Part shown: positions 1 through 5,739 of the stretch, one piece after another
Numbering within the stretch: position 1 is the stretch's first letter
Layout of the letters: every line of letters begins with the position of its first letter
Assembly: GCA_964478455.1 (NCBI GenBank)
Contig: CAYZJD010000182.1
Span: 1 to 8,897, forward strand
Source of the DNA: CAYZJD01 sp964478455
GTDB lineage: Bacteria; Acidobacteriota; Terriglobia; Bryobacterales; Bryobacteraceae
Direction: 5' to 3'
Length of the DNA stretch: 8,897 nucleotides
Position numbers and translations under genes: made by a program
Notes under the pieces: model-generated
What the model was told of the DNA's origin: nothing
Seen by the model: the letters and a program-made list of their open reading frames with translations, nothing else
The model's database searches: none

Positions 1-56
1 CGGTCCTCACCGGGAGATCAGCGAAATCAGGGGTTGCGTAGCCTGTCACCGGTTTC

Positions 57-776
57 CTATCGCGTCACGATCACTTCCCGCAGATGATCGCGCGCCAGGA
101 AGAACTTCACCGAATGGAACTGGTGGAAGAGGCGCTCAATGCCACGGTTGTTGAAGAGCTGGACCGGCTTGCGCGCCCCGCGCGGCGTCAGGGCGAGCGT
201 TTTTGCGTCCGAGATGCGATAGGAGTAAACCGGCACGACCGTCGCCTTCTCCTCCGCGTGGAAGAAGGCCAGCAGGTGAGCGCCGGGCTTCAAGATCCGG
301 AAGAACCGGTCGGTGACGCGCTTCAACAGCGGCTGCCCCAGGAATTCAAGCGCATCCCACACCAGCAAGCCATCGAAGTGGGCCTCGGGAAAGTCGAGGT
401 TTTGCGCCAGAAAGGACCCGATGAGTTGCGGCTCGGACTGGCGCGGCAGCGTATCCCCGGAGGCATCGCCGAACGTCTCGTCCAGCGTTCGTAGGAAATC
501 CACCGAATACAGCCGGTGGCCGAGGCTGGTGATGAAGCCCACGTTCGCCTGGGACGCGCCGGCGCAATCCAGGATCAGGAGCCCCCGCTGGTCCTGGATC
601 TGGCCGAAGAATTGATCGAGCCCGTGGCTGTGGCGGGAGTAAAGGAAGCTGGGCTCGACTGCGCCCAAAGACGTTGACGAAGGAGAGGCGGCGGATCCGG
701 GCGTGCTCTGCACCAAAGGCGCATCACCCGCCAGTTTGCCGCCAAGCAACAGCGACTTGAGCCGATCCTTCAACAA
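57..776 (-). CDS. Class I SAM-dependent methyltransferase-like protein
   Basis: This 239-residue protein resembles small class I (Rossmann) methyltransferases, which move a methyl group from S-adenosylmethionine to an acceptor; the acceptor here is unknown. A low-complexity Ser/Pro/Ala segment (about residues 20-40) precedes the core. The core shows a motif I-like strand and loop, LDCAGASQANVGFI (69-82), an acidic residue ending strand 2 (SVDF, Asp93), a motif II-like FDGLLVWDALEFL (134-146), and the LKPGAHLLAFFH strand (162-173) typical of these enzymes. Motif I is atypical: CAGASQAN replaces the usual GxGxG pattern, so SAM binding is likely but not certain. The start is TTG at 776, with a GGAGGG Shine-Dalgarno at 787-792 (10-nt spacing). 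A second TTG follows directly at 773. The gene lies 22 nt behind the bactofilin gene, so the two are probably co-transcribed. There is no signal peptide or membrane segment, so it should be cytoplasmic. Confidence 0.72.
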   Translation of the reverse strand: MLKDRLKSLLLGGKLAGDAPLVQSTPGSAASPSSTSLGAVEPSFLYSRHSHGLDQFFGQIQDQRGLLILDCAGASQANVGFITSLGHRLYSVDFLRTLDETFGDASGDTLPRQSEPQLIGSFLAQNLDFPEAHFDGLLVWDALEFLGQPLLKRVTDRFFRILKPGAHLLAFFHAEEKATVVPVYSYRISDAKTLALTPRGARKPVQLFNNRGIERLFHQFHSVKFFLARDHLREVIVTR

Positions 777-798
777 GAGGAGCGAGCCCTCCGGCCGT

Positions 799-1374
799 TC
801 AGCGATTGGGGTCGGCTGGGTTCCCCGCCAACGTCTGCTGCCGCGGTGCGGACGGGGCGGCGGGAGCCGTGGGCGCCGCCGCAGCGACGGCCGGGGGACG
901 CGGCGGCGCGGCGACCTTGCTCACTTCCGGCTTCGAAATGTCAATGCTGCCTTTGAAGTAAGCTCCGTCTTCGATCACAATTCGGGAGGTCCGAATATCG
1001 CCCACCAGCTTGGCATCTTTGCGGATGTCAATCTTGTCGGCCGCTTCGATGTTGCCGTGCACGGCGCCGATGATGACAACTTCGCGAGCCTTGATCCCCG
1101 CCTGAACCTTGCCGTGCGGGCCGATCGTCAAACGGTGCTCCTGCAACTCGAGCGTGCCGTCCACCTCGCCGTCCACATAGAGATCCTCTCGGCTGTAGAT
1201 CTGGCCTTTGACCACAATCGATTTGCCGATAAGCGCGGTTCCGCGAGGCGCTTCGGATTCAGGGCCGCGCGTTGGCAGTGTTGACATGGGGATACCCTCC
1301 CGGGCGAGTTGCGCCGAACTCGGCGGCGTGGTCGCCGGCTTCGGCATGATCTCCTCTTCTTTCTTCTTCCACAT
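799..1374 (-). CDS. Bactofilin (polymer-forming cytoskeletal protein)
   Basis: Bactofilins polymerise without nucleotide into filaments that scaffold cell-wall enzymes, polarity factors or appendages at the inner face of the membrane. The 191-residue protein has the expected three parts: a flexible N-terminus (1-45), a right-handed beta-helix core (about 46-147) and a Pro/Ala-rich disordered tail (150-191). The core opens with ALIGKSIVVKGQIYSREDLYVDGEV, read here as residues 47-60 and 61-71, and continues with repeats such as VDGTLEL, VHGNIEA, DIRKDAKLVGDI and YFKGSID, the hallmark of the family. The very N-terminus (MWKKKEEE) carries an aromatic residue followed by lysines, similar in kind to the short membrane-targeting peptides of other bactofilins; that role is inferred. 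The ATG at 1374 has a GGAGGA Shine-Dalgarno at 1382-1387 (7-nt spacing). An internal ATG (residue 10) has a purine-rich stretch too close to it to be a good alternative. It is the first gene of a unit with the methyltransferase-like gene. Confidence 0.93.
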   Translation of the reverse strand: MWKKKEEEIMPKPATTPPSSAQLAREGIPMSTLPTRGPESEAPRGTALIGKSIVVKGQIYSREDLYVDGEVDGTLELQEHRLTIGPHGKVQAGIKAREVVIIGAVHGNIEAADKIDIRKDAKLVGDIRTSRIVIEDGAYFKGSIDISKPEVSKVAAPPRPPAVAAAAPTAPAAPSAPRQQTLAGNPADPNR

Positions 1375-1387
1375 AGATTTGTCCTCC

Positions 1388-1404
1388 CCCCGTCGGTGAC
1401 GGGG
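1388..1404 (-). promoter_or_regulatory. Leader hairpin abutting the bactofilin ribosome binding site
   Basis: On the minus strand, CCCCGTC, loop ACC and GACGGGG form a perfect 7-bp stem with a three-base loop. It ends directly against the GGAGGA Shine-Dalgarno (1382-1387) of the bactofilin gene. In the transcript it would sit in the 5' leader, where it could shield or expose the ribosome site or stabilise the messenger. Without a T-run after it, it is not an intrinsic terminator. The structure is visible in the sequence; the regulatory role is inference. Confidence 0.45.
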
Positions 1405-1543
1405 TACTGCTGATGCCGGGAAACCGAAGTCCTATCGTAAGCCGCAAGCGCGCCCTCGTGCAATCCACGGCTCGACGCCCGTCGCTTCGTCCCCGGAAAC
1501 CGCCGCGCCGGACCGCTGCTACCATGAGGTACGGGAGAAGCGA

Positions 1544-2932
1544 ATGCCGAGCCGACTGACGCGACGAAGCTGGGCCGAACCGTTCAAAATCAAGGTGGTT
1601 GAGCCGGTCCGCCTGACCACGCCGGAGCAGCGGCTCCAGGCCATCCGCGAGGCCGGCTACAACACTTTCCTCCTGCGATCCGAGGACGTCTACATCGACC
1701 TGCTCACCGATTCCGGCACCTCGGCCATGAGCGACTGGCAGTGGGCGGGCATGATGCTCGGCGACGAGGCCTACGCCGGCAGCCGGAATTTCTATCATCT
1801 CGAAGAGAAGGTCCGGCACTACTACGGCTACAAGTACCTCATCCCCACGCACCAGGGACGCGGCGCCGAACACATCATCTCCCGCGTTCTGATCAAGCCG
1901 GGCGACGTCATCCCCGGCAACATGTACTTCACCACCACGCGCCTGCATCAGGAACTGGCGGGCGGACGCTTCGCGGACGTGATCATCGACGAGGCGCACG
2001 ATCCGCTGAGCGAGCACCCTTTCAAGGGCAACGTGGACCTGGACAAGCTGGAATCGCTCATCCGCCGCCATGACGAGAAGCGGGTGCCCTACGTCAGCAT
2101 CGCTGCCACCGTGAACATGGCCGGCGGGCAGCCGATCTCGCTTGAGAACCTGCGGGCGGTGCGGGAGCTGACCTCGCGTTACGGCATCCGCATCATTCTC
2201 GACGCGACGCGGATCGCCGAGAACGCCTACTTCATCCAGCAGCGCGAGCCCGGCCGGCAGACAATGTCGATCGCGTCGATCGTCAGGGAGAGCTGCTCGT
2301 TCAGCGACGGCTGCACCATGAGCGCCAAGAAGGACGCCCTCGTCAACATCGGCGGGTTTCTGGCCGTGAACGACCCGGAGGTGTTCGAGGAGGCGCGGAA
2401 CCTGGTGGTGGTTTACGAGGGTCTCCACACCTACGGCGGCATGGCCGGCCGCGACATGGAGGCGGTGGCGCGCGGCATTGAGGAATCGCTCAACGATGAC
2501 CACATCCGCGCGCGGGTCGGCCAGGTGCTGTATCTGGGGAACAAGCTGCGCGACTGGAGCGTGCCCATCGTGCTGCCGATCGGCGGCCACGGCGTCTTTC
2601 TCGACGCGAAGCGCTTCCTGCCGCACGTGCCTCAGGAGCACTACACGGCGCAGGCGCTGGCAGCCGCGATCTATCTCGATAGCGGCGTGCGCACCATGGA
2701 GCGCGGCGTCGTTTCGGCGGGCCGCGATAGGGAAACGGGCGAGGAGCACAAGCCGAGGCTGGAACTGGTGCGGATCACCATACCGCGCCGCGTTTACACC
2801 CAGGCGCACATGGACGTGACGGCCGAAAGCGTGCTCTCGGTCTTCGAAGAGCGCGAGAAGGTCCGCGGTCTCCGGATGGTTTATGAGCCCCGCTACCTGC
2901 GCTTCTTCCAGGCCCGCTTCGAACCGCTGTAG
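1544..2932 (+). CDS. tpl: Tyrosine phenol-lyase (beta-tyrosinase)
   Basis: This PLP enzyme of the aspartate-aminotransferase fold splits L-tyrosine into phenol, pyruvate and ammonia in the cytoplasm. The 462-residue product matches the family's usual length (about 456) and aligns with my recalled Citrobacter freundii sequence without apparent gaps from the start of the conserved region, at a constant offset of +6. PLP-site residues present are Tyr77, Asn191, Asp220, Arg223, Lys262 and Lys263 (the Schiff-base lysine in CTMSAKKD), and the substrate-carboxylate arginine Arg410. The residues that distinguish it from tryptophanase are also present: Thr130 in YFTTTR (Thr124) and Arg387 in GVRTMERG (Arg381), with Phe454 for Phe448. 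Tryptophanases have other residues at the first two sites. The ATG at 1544 follows GGGAG (1533-1537) by 6 nt. An ATG at 1524 is out of frame. The gene is divergent from the bactofilin gene, and no tyrosine permease gene is next to it. Automatic pipelines may label it tryptophanase. Confidence 0.93.
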   Translation: MPSRLTRRSWAEPFKIKVVEPVRLTTPEQRLQAIREAGYNTFLLRSEDVYIDLLTDSGTSAMSDWQWAGMMLGDEAYAGSRNFYHLEEKVRHYYGYKYLIPTHQGRGAEHIISRVLIKPGDVIPGNMYFTTTRLHQELAGGRFADVIIDEAHDPLSEHPFKGNVDLDKLESLIRRHDEKRVPYVSIAATVNMAGGQPISLENLRAVRELTSRYGIRIILDATRIAENAYFIQQREPGRQTMSIASIVRESCSFSDGCTMSAKKDALVNIGGFLAVNDPEVFEEARNLVVVYEGLHTYGGMAGRDMEAVARGIEESLNDDHIRARVGQVLYLGNKLRDWSVPIVLPIGGHGVFLDAKRFLPHVPQEHYTAQALAAAIYLDSGVRTMERGVVSAGRDRETGEEHKPRLELVRITIPRRVYTQAHMDVTAESVLSVFEEREKVRGLRMVYEPRYLRFFQARFEPL

Positions 2933-3059
2933 GCCGCGGCACACCGCTCCCGCGAACCCGGGGAACCGGCGGCAGCCGCGGATGAGAGTTGCTCGGAACC
3001 GGACGCCTGCCGCCCCCTGCCGAGCCGCATGCTCCGCAAGCTGATGGGATAATGGACAC

Positions 3060-3653
3060 GTGCCGAAATTGAAGGAGCTCGAGCAGCGGCTTGAGCGTAC
3101 CGAGGAGCAGTTGCGCCTCTTCCAGAGAATCAGCCGCATGATGGTGCGGGAGATGAGCCTGCAAGAAGTCCTGCAAGGCATCGTGTCCCTGGTAGTCGGG
3201 ATCATGGAGTGTGACTCCTGCCTCGTCTACCTGCTCGACAACGACGACCTCGTGCTCTGCGCTTCGAACACGCCGCACCCCTCCACCATCGGCAAGCTGC
3301 GGTTGAAACTCAGCGAGGGCTTGACCGGATGGGTGGCGCGAGAGCGGCGCCTCCTGGCGATCTCCCGCGAAGCATACAAGGATCCGCGGTTCAAGTTCTT
3401 CGGGGACCTGCCCGAGGACACCTTCGAGGCCTTCCTGTCCGCGCCGGTAATAGCCCGCAACCGCGTCGTCGGCGTGATCAACGTGCAGCACCGCCTGCCG
3501 CACCAGCACACCGGCGGTGAGATGGAACTGTTGACAACGGTGGGCGAGCAGGTCGGCTGCCTGCTGGTGCTCGCCCGTATGGCGCCGGCCGCGATGGAAA
3601 CAGCCAACCACGTCGAACTCGTTCTGGCTTCGGGTCAGGCAACCCAACCCTAG
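3060..3653 (+). CDS. GAF domain protein
   Basis: A 197-residue cytoplasmic protein made mainly of one GAF domain, a fold that senses small ligands or mediates dimerisation. Residues 3-30 are charged and heptad-like (KLKELEQRLERTEEQLRLF), predicting a short coiled coil. The GAF domain runs from about 31 to 172, with recognisable elements SLQEVLQGIVSLV (33-45), SEGLTGWVARERRLL (85-99), YKDPRF (106-111), FLSAPVIARNRVVGVINVQHR (two parts, 125-135 and 136-145) and the closing helix EMELLTTVGEQVG (154-166). This order resembles the GAF modules of NifA, PtsP and sensor kinases, but no kinase, cyclase or DNA-binding domain follows. The start is GTG at 3060: an in-frame stop lies just upstream (3042-3044), the next in-frame Met is at residue 27, and no strong Shine-Dalgarno is visible. 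The Asp-box gene starts 7 nt after its stop, so the two are likely co-transcribed. Ligand and partner are unknown. Confidence 0.82.
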   Translation: MPKLKELEQRLERTEEQLRLFQRISRMMVREMSLQEVLQGIVSLVVGIMECDSCLVYLLDNDDLVLCASNTPHPSTIGKLRLKLSEGLTGWVARERRLLAISREAYKDPRFKFFGDLPEDTFEAFLSAPVIARNRVVGVINVQHRLPHQHTGGEMELLTTVGEQVGCLLVLARMAPAAMETANHVELVLASGQATQP

Positions 3654-3660
3654 ACTTCCT

Positions 3661-4773
3661 ATGAAACAGGTTGCTCTGTTTGCGCGCCTGACCGCTCTGT
3701 GCGCCGTAACCGCCTTCGCCGGGGAGCGCTGGGAGCTTCAATACTTCCATGACGAGGATGACTCGCGCCTCTTCCTGAGCGACCTGGCGTTTCCATCTGC
3801 GGAGCGGGGCCTGGCAGTCGGTTCAATCCGCAGCAACAACAGAATCAGGGCAGTGACGCTGGCCACCGTTGATGGAGGCCGCACCTGGAGCCTCAGCGAT
3901 TCCGCCGAGCCCGGCCTCTCGCTGTTCTTCCTCAACCAGCGGCTCGGCTGGATGGTCTCGACCAAGGGCGTCTGGCGGACGGAAGACGCTGGCGTCACTT
4001 GGAAAAAGACGGCCAAGCTCAAAAACCCCTTCCGTGTGCACTTCCTGGACGAGAACCGCGGCTTCGCGGTCGGGGCACGCAAGGCGTTGTGGCGGACGGT
4101 TGACGGCGGGCGCAAGTGGGAACGTGTTGCGGCGGTGGGGGAGATCAAAGCCAGCGAAGAATACACTGTCTTTCAGACCATCGCTTTTGCCAACGACAAG
4201 GATGGCCTGGTCGCCGGTTTCAGCAATCCACCGCGGCACCATCCCTTGCAGTTCCCCGAGTGGATGGACCCGGAGACGGCCGAACGTTACCGGCAGTGGC
4301 CTGGATTGACGATCCTGCTCGAAACGCGCGACGGCGGCAGAACCTGGACCTCCTCGACCACTTCCATCTTCGGGAGAATCTCGCGGGTGCGCCTCTCCCC
4401 CGACGGGAACGGCCTCGGCCTCATCGAGTTTCAGGATGCCTTCGATTGGCCGTCGGAGGTATTCCACCTCAACTGGAAAACAGGAAAAAGCGATCGCATT
4501 CTCCGCCGCAAGGACCGGGTCATCACCGACATCGCGCTTTTCCCCGGAGGTCCGGCCTATGCGGTGGCCGTGGAACCTCAAGGATCCCTGCGGCGGTCAC
4601 CCGTGCCCGGCAAGCTCAAGGTGTTGCGAAGCCACAACCTCGCCGATTGGGAGGAGCTGGAAGTGGACTGGCGCGCCTCGGCGACGCGCGCCGCCTTCAC
4701 AGCAGCCGGACCTGACCACTTGTGGATTGCCACCGACACGGGCATGATCCTGCACCTGGCCGCAGGCCGCTAG
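3661..4773 (+). CDS. Secreted Asp-box (BNR/Ycf48-like) beta-propeller protein
   Basis: The 370-residue product starts with a classical Sec signal peptide: Lys2, a hydrophobic stretch, and AFA at residues 18-20 before GERW, so cleavage after Ala20 and export are likely. The mature part holds at least four Asp-box motifs (S/T-x-D-x-G-x-x-W): TVDGGRTW (69-76), TEDAGVTW (107-114), TVDGGRKW (146-153) and TRDGGRTW (222-229). Preceding strands carry Gly/Ala-Val-Gly turns (GLAVGS, GFAVGA, GLVAGF). This pattern marks a multi-bladed propeller like the Ycf48/HCF136 group and the sortilin/sialidase repeats. No sialidase catalytic residues were recognised, so an enzymatic role is not supported. The region after residue 240 has weaker repeats (for example LADWEELEVDW). 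There is no clear Shine-Dalgarno; with only 7 nt to the upstream GAF gene, translation may be coupled. Function beyond an exported protein-binding scaffold is unknown. Confidence 0.82.
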   Translation: MKQVALFARLTALCAVTAFAGERWELQYFHDEDDSRLFLSDLAFPSAERGLAVGSIRSNNRIRAVTLATVDGGRTWSLSDSAEPGLSLFFLNQRLGWMVSTKGVWRTEDAGVTWKKTAKLKNPFRVHFLDENRGFAVGARKALWRTVDGGRKWERVAAVGEIKASEEYTVFQTIAFANDKDGLVAGFSNPPRHHPLQFPEWMDPETAERYRQWPGLTILLETRDGGRTWTSSTTSIFGRISRVRLSPDGNGLGLIEFQDAFDWPSEVFHLNWKTGKSDRILRRKDRVITDIALFPGGPAYAVAVEPQGSLRRSPVPGKLKVLRSHNLADWEELEVDWRASATRAAFTAAGPDHLWIATDTGMILHLAAGR

Positions 4774-4797
4774 AACAGAAGCCCGCGCTCCTGTTTT
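4774..4797 (+). terminator. Weak intrinsic-terminator-like hairpin after the Asp-box gene
   Basis: Directly after the stop codon, AACAG (4774-4778) can pair with CTGTT (4791-4795). An inner AGC/GCT pairing (4780-4782 with 4787-4789) closes a CCGC loop, and the stem runs into TTTT (4794-4797). The stem is short with one mismatch, so this is a plausible but weak terminator for the GAF/Asp-box unit. Confidence 0.4.
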
Positions 4798-4889
4798 ATC
4801 CACAATAAATCCTCCGGCCCGGCTCACAACCTATTGAAAACACAAGAGAAATAAGCTGGGGAAAACACGGCGCAAAATGACGATTTCGT

Positions 4890-4918
4890 TTGACTTCCTC
4901 TCCGATCCATTGCATATT
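4890..4918 (+). promoter_or_regulatory. Sigma70-like promoter ahead of the structured RNA region
   Basis: TTGACT (4890-4895) matches the -35 consensus in five of six positions. Exactly 17 nt later, CATATT (4913-4918) matches the -10 consensus in four of six, keeping the important second A and last T. The preceding stretch (about 4795-4890) is the most AT-rich part of the window, with A-runs that could act as an UP element. A start near 4925 would fall at the edge of the hairpin-rich region. No open reading frame with a good ribosome site follows, so the promoter would drive a noncoding transcript. Confidence 0.5.
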
Positions 4919-4924
4919 GGGGAT

Positions 4925-5535
4925 GGTTCCAAGAGGTTCACGGAACAGCGAGCCACGCGGGACGTAGCGAGCCCGGAACGATGATCCGCAGGCGGATGTT
5001 TAAAAGACGCCGCAAGCGGGGAGCGAAGGGCAATCGGGCATCTCGACGCGGTAAGCTTCCCGGCTAGGAACCGAGCCGAGCGCTACGATCCGGAGGGGTC
5101 GGAAGGCCCCGAAGGGGAGCGAAAGCACGGGGAGAAGTCGGGACTGCCGGATCGGCCGGCAGGCAACGGGTCGAGAGCGTTGATCTCCCCTGAGCCGTGG
5201 CAACACGGCGGCGGGGGAGGGAGCTCAAAGGCCGAACGGGCTTGCAGACGGTGCGGTAGGACGTGGAAGCGGCAGGCCGGGATCGTTGACCCCGCCGCGG
5301 TGGCTGGTGCAAACCGGCTGTCGTTGCGGACGAGAGAAAGGCCGCCCCCAGACGTCGGCTTCGTTCAGGAGAGCTGGCCGGTACCCTCCGGAGCGTTGAA
5401 GGGTGACTGCTAAACGGTAGTTGCCTGGAGCAAAGGGGAAAGTACCCGGGTTTCCCGAATGCCACGCTCAGACCGAGCGCGCAGGTCGGTGAGCAAGCTG
5501 GGAAGTGGGTCACTTGGAACCATTTTCTTCTTCTT
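4925..5535 (+). ncRNA. Candidate large structured noncoding RNA, family unassigned
   Basis: About 600 nt lacking a convincing protein gene but dense in stable hairpins. Those seen: ATCCGC/GCGGAT (4984-4997); GGGAGC with GCTTCC (5019-5024 and 5055-5060); CGGCT/AGCCG (5061-5078); GGGG/CCCC (5095-5110); GC-GAAA-GC (5119-5126); CTGCCGG/CCGGCAG, perfect 7 bp (5144-5162); GCCGTG-GCAA-CACGGC, perfect 6 bp with a GNRA loop (5194-5209), inside an outer stem CTCCCC/GGGGAG (5185-5190 and 5214-5219); GCGGC/GCCGC (5269-5298); a 7-bp stem with two G-T pairs and another GCAA loop (5302-5319); ACCCT/AGGGT (5383-5404); ACTGC/GTAGT (5406-5421); GGGAAA/TTTCCC (5436-5456); and CGCTC/GAGCG (5465-5479). A promoter-like signal lies just upstream. 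Repeated GNRA loops suit a large folded RNA. Candidate classes are a solo HEARO/omega RNA without its IscB gene, a degraded group II intron, or something new. I could not identify a diagnostic motif of any of these. The strand is chosen from the promoter and GNRA loops; ends are approximate. Confidence 0.5.
5503..5535 (+). terminator. Possible 3' end of the structured RNA
   Basis: AAGTG, loop GGT and CACTT form a perfect 5-bp hairpin (5503-5515). After GGAACCA it is followed by a T-rich pyrimidine run (TTTTCTTCTTCTT, 5523-5535). The spacing between stem and T-run is longer than in a classical intrinsic terminator, so the call is tentative. It is, however, where the dense hairpins stop. Confidence 0.28.
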
Positions 5536-5580
5536 GCCCCTGCGTCCCTCAATCGCTGTGCCTCGCGACGATTCCTTGAC

Positions 5581-5645
5581 CACCACAGAGACACAGCCCA
5601 GAGGATCTCTGCGAAACCCTCCGCGTCCTCTGCGCCTCCGCGGTG
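5581..5645. repeat. Imperfect inverted repeat, CACCACAGAGACACAG type
   Basis: Left arm CACCACAGAGACACAG (5581-5596) and right arm CTGCGCCTCCGCGGTG (5630-5645) are complementary at 12 of 16 positions. The four differences are all A opposite C as read on the plus strand, which become G-U pairs in a minus-strand RNA. Inside, CAGAGGA (5599-5605) and TCCTCTG (5626-5632) are perfectly complementary as an alternative pairing. I recognise this CACCACAGAGACACAG / CTCTGTGGTGAA style of intergenic palindrome from environmental genomes, but know no formal family name and cannot count copies here. It lies in the upstream region of the oxidoreductase gene. Confidence 0.6.
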
Positions 5646-5654
5646 AATGGGTTT

Positions 5655-5682
5655 GGCCGCGGCCATGCGGCGCCGTGCCGCA
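5655..5682. other. GC-rich palindrome and hairpin in the oxidoreductase leader
   Basis: GGCCGCGGCC (5655-5664) is a perfect 10-base palindrome. TGCGGC, loop GCCGT and GCCGCA (5666-5682) form a perfect 6-bp hairpin right after it. They sit 58 nt upstream of the oxidoreductase start. They could be part of the leader RNA or of the neighbouring repeat; no function can be read from the sequence. Confidence 0.35.
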
Positions 5683-5739
5683 GACGCTTCCCTCCGCCAA
5701 TCGCCTGCATTAAACTGAATCCTTCGGAGATGCCACCCC

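Noticed and set aside
2934..2981. CCGCGGC / GCCGCGG inverted repeat after the phenol-lyase gene as a terminator
   Set aside because: The loop is 34 nt, the arms are self-palindromic GC strings common in such DNA, and no T-run follows.
1259..3205. 648-codon minus-strand open frame opposite the tyrosine phenol-lyase gene
   Set aside because: It is the antisense shadow of a clearly recognised PLP enzyme, with His/Arg/Val-rich nonsense composition, and it also overlaps bactofilin coding sequence.
5119..5310. Resemblance to bacterial RNase P RNA (GGGGAGAAGTCGGGACT; GGTGCGGTAGGACGT)
   Set aside because: Only scattered short matches. The conserved 3' core (ACAGAA-type segment and the matching 5' P4 strand) is absent, and the order does not fit.
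5180..5413. Plus-strand open frame of 77 codons inside the structured region
   Set aside because: No ribosome site and Trp/Arg/Gly-rich random composition. It runs through hairpins whose pairing better explains the sequence.
4925..5535. Firm assignment as a group II intron or as a HEARO/omega RNA
   Set aside because: No domain V-like hairpin ending in ACGGTTC, no reverse transcriptase, and no IscB/HNH gene downstream. Kept as hypotheses only.
5576..5604. TTGACC as the -35 element of the oxidoreductase promoter
   Set aside because: No acceptable -10 hexamer lies 16-18 nt downstream, and the hexamer borders the inverted repeat.
5410..5713. Opposed small open frames between the structured RNA and the oxidoreductase gene
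   Set aside because: They translate the inverted repeat and a pyrimidine tract into low-complexity peptides. No start signals or homology are visible.
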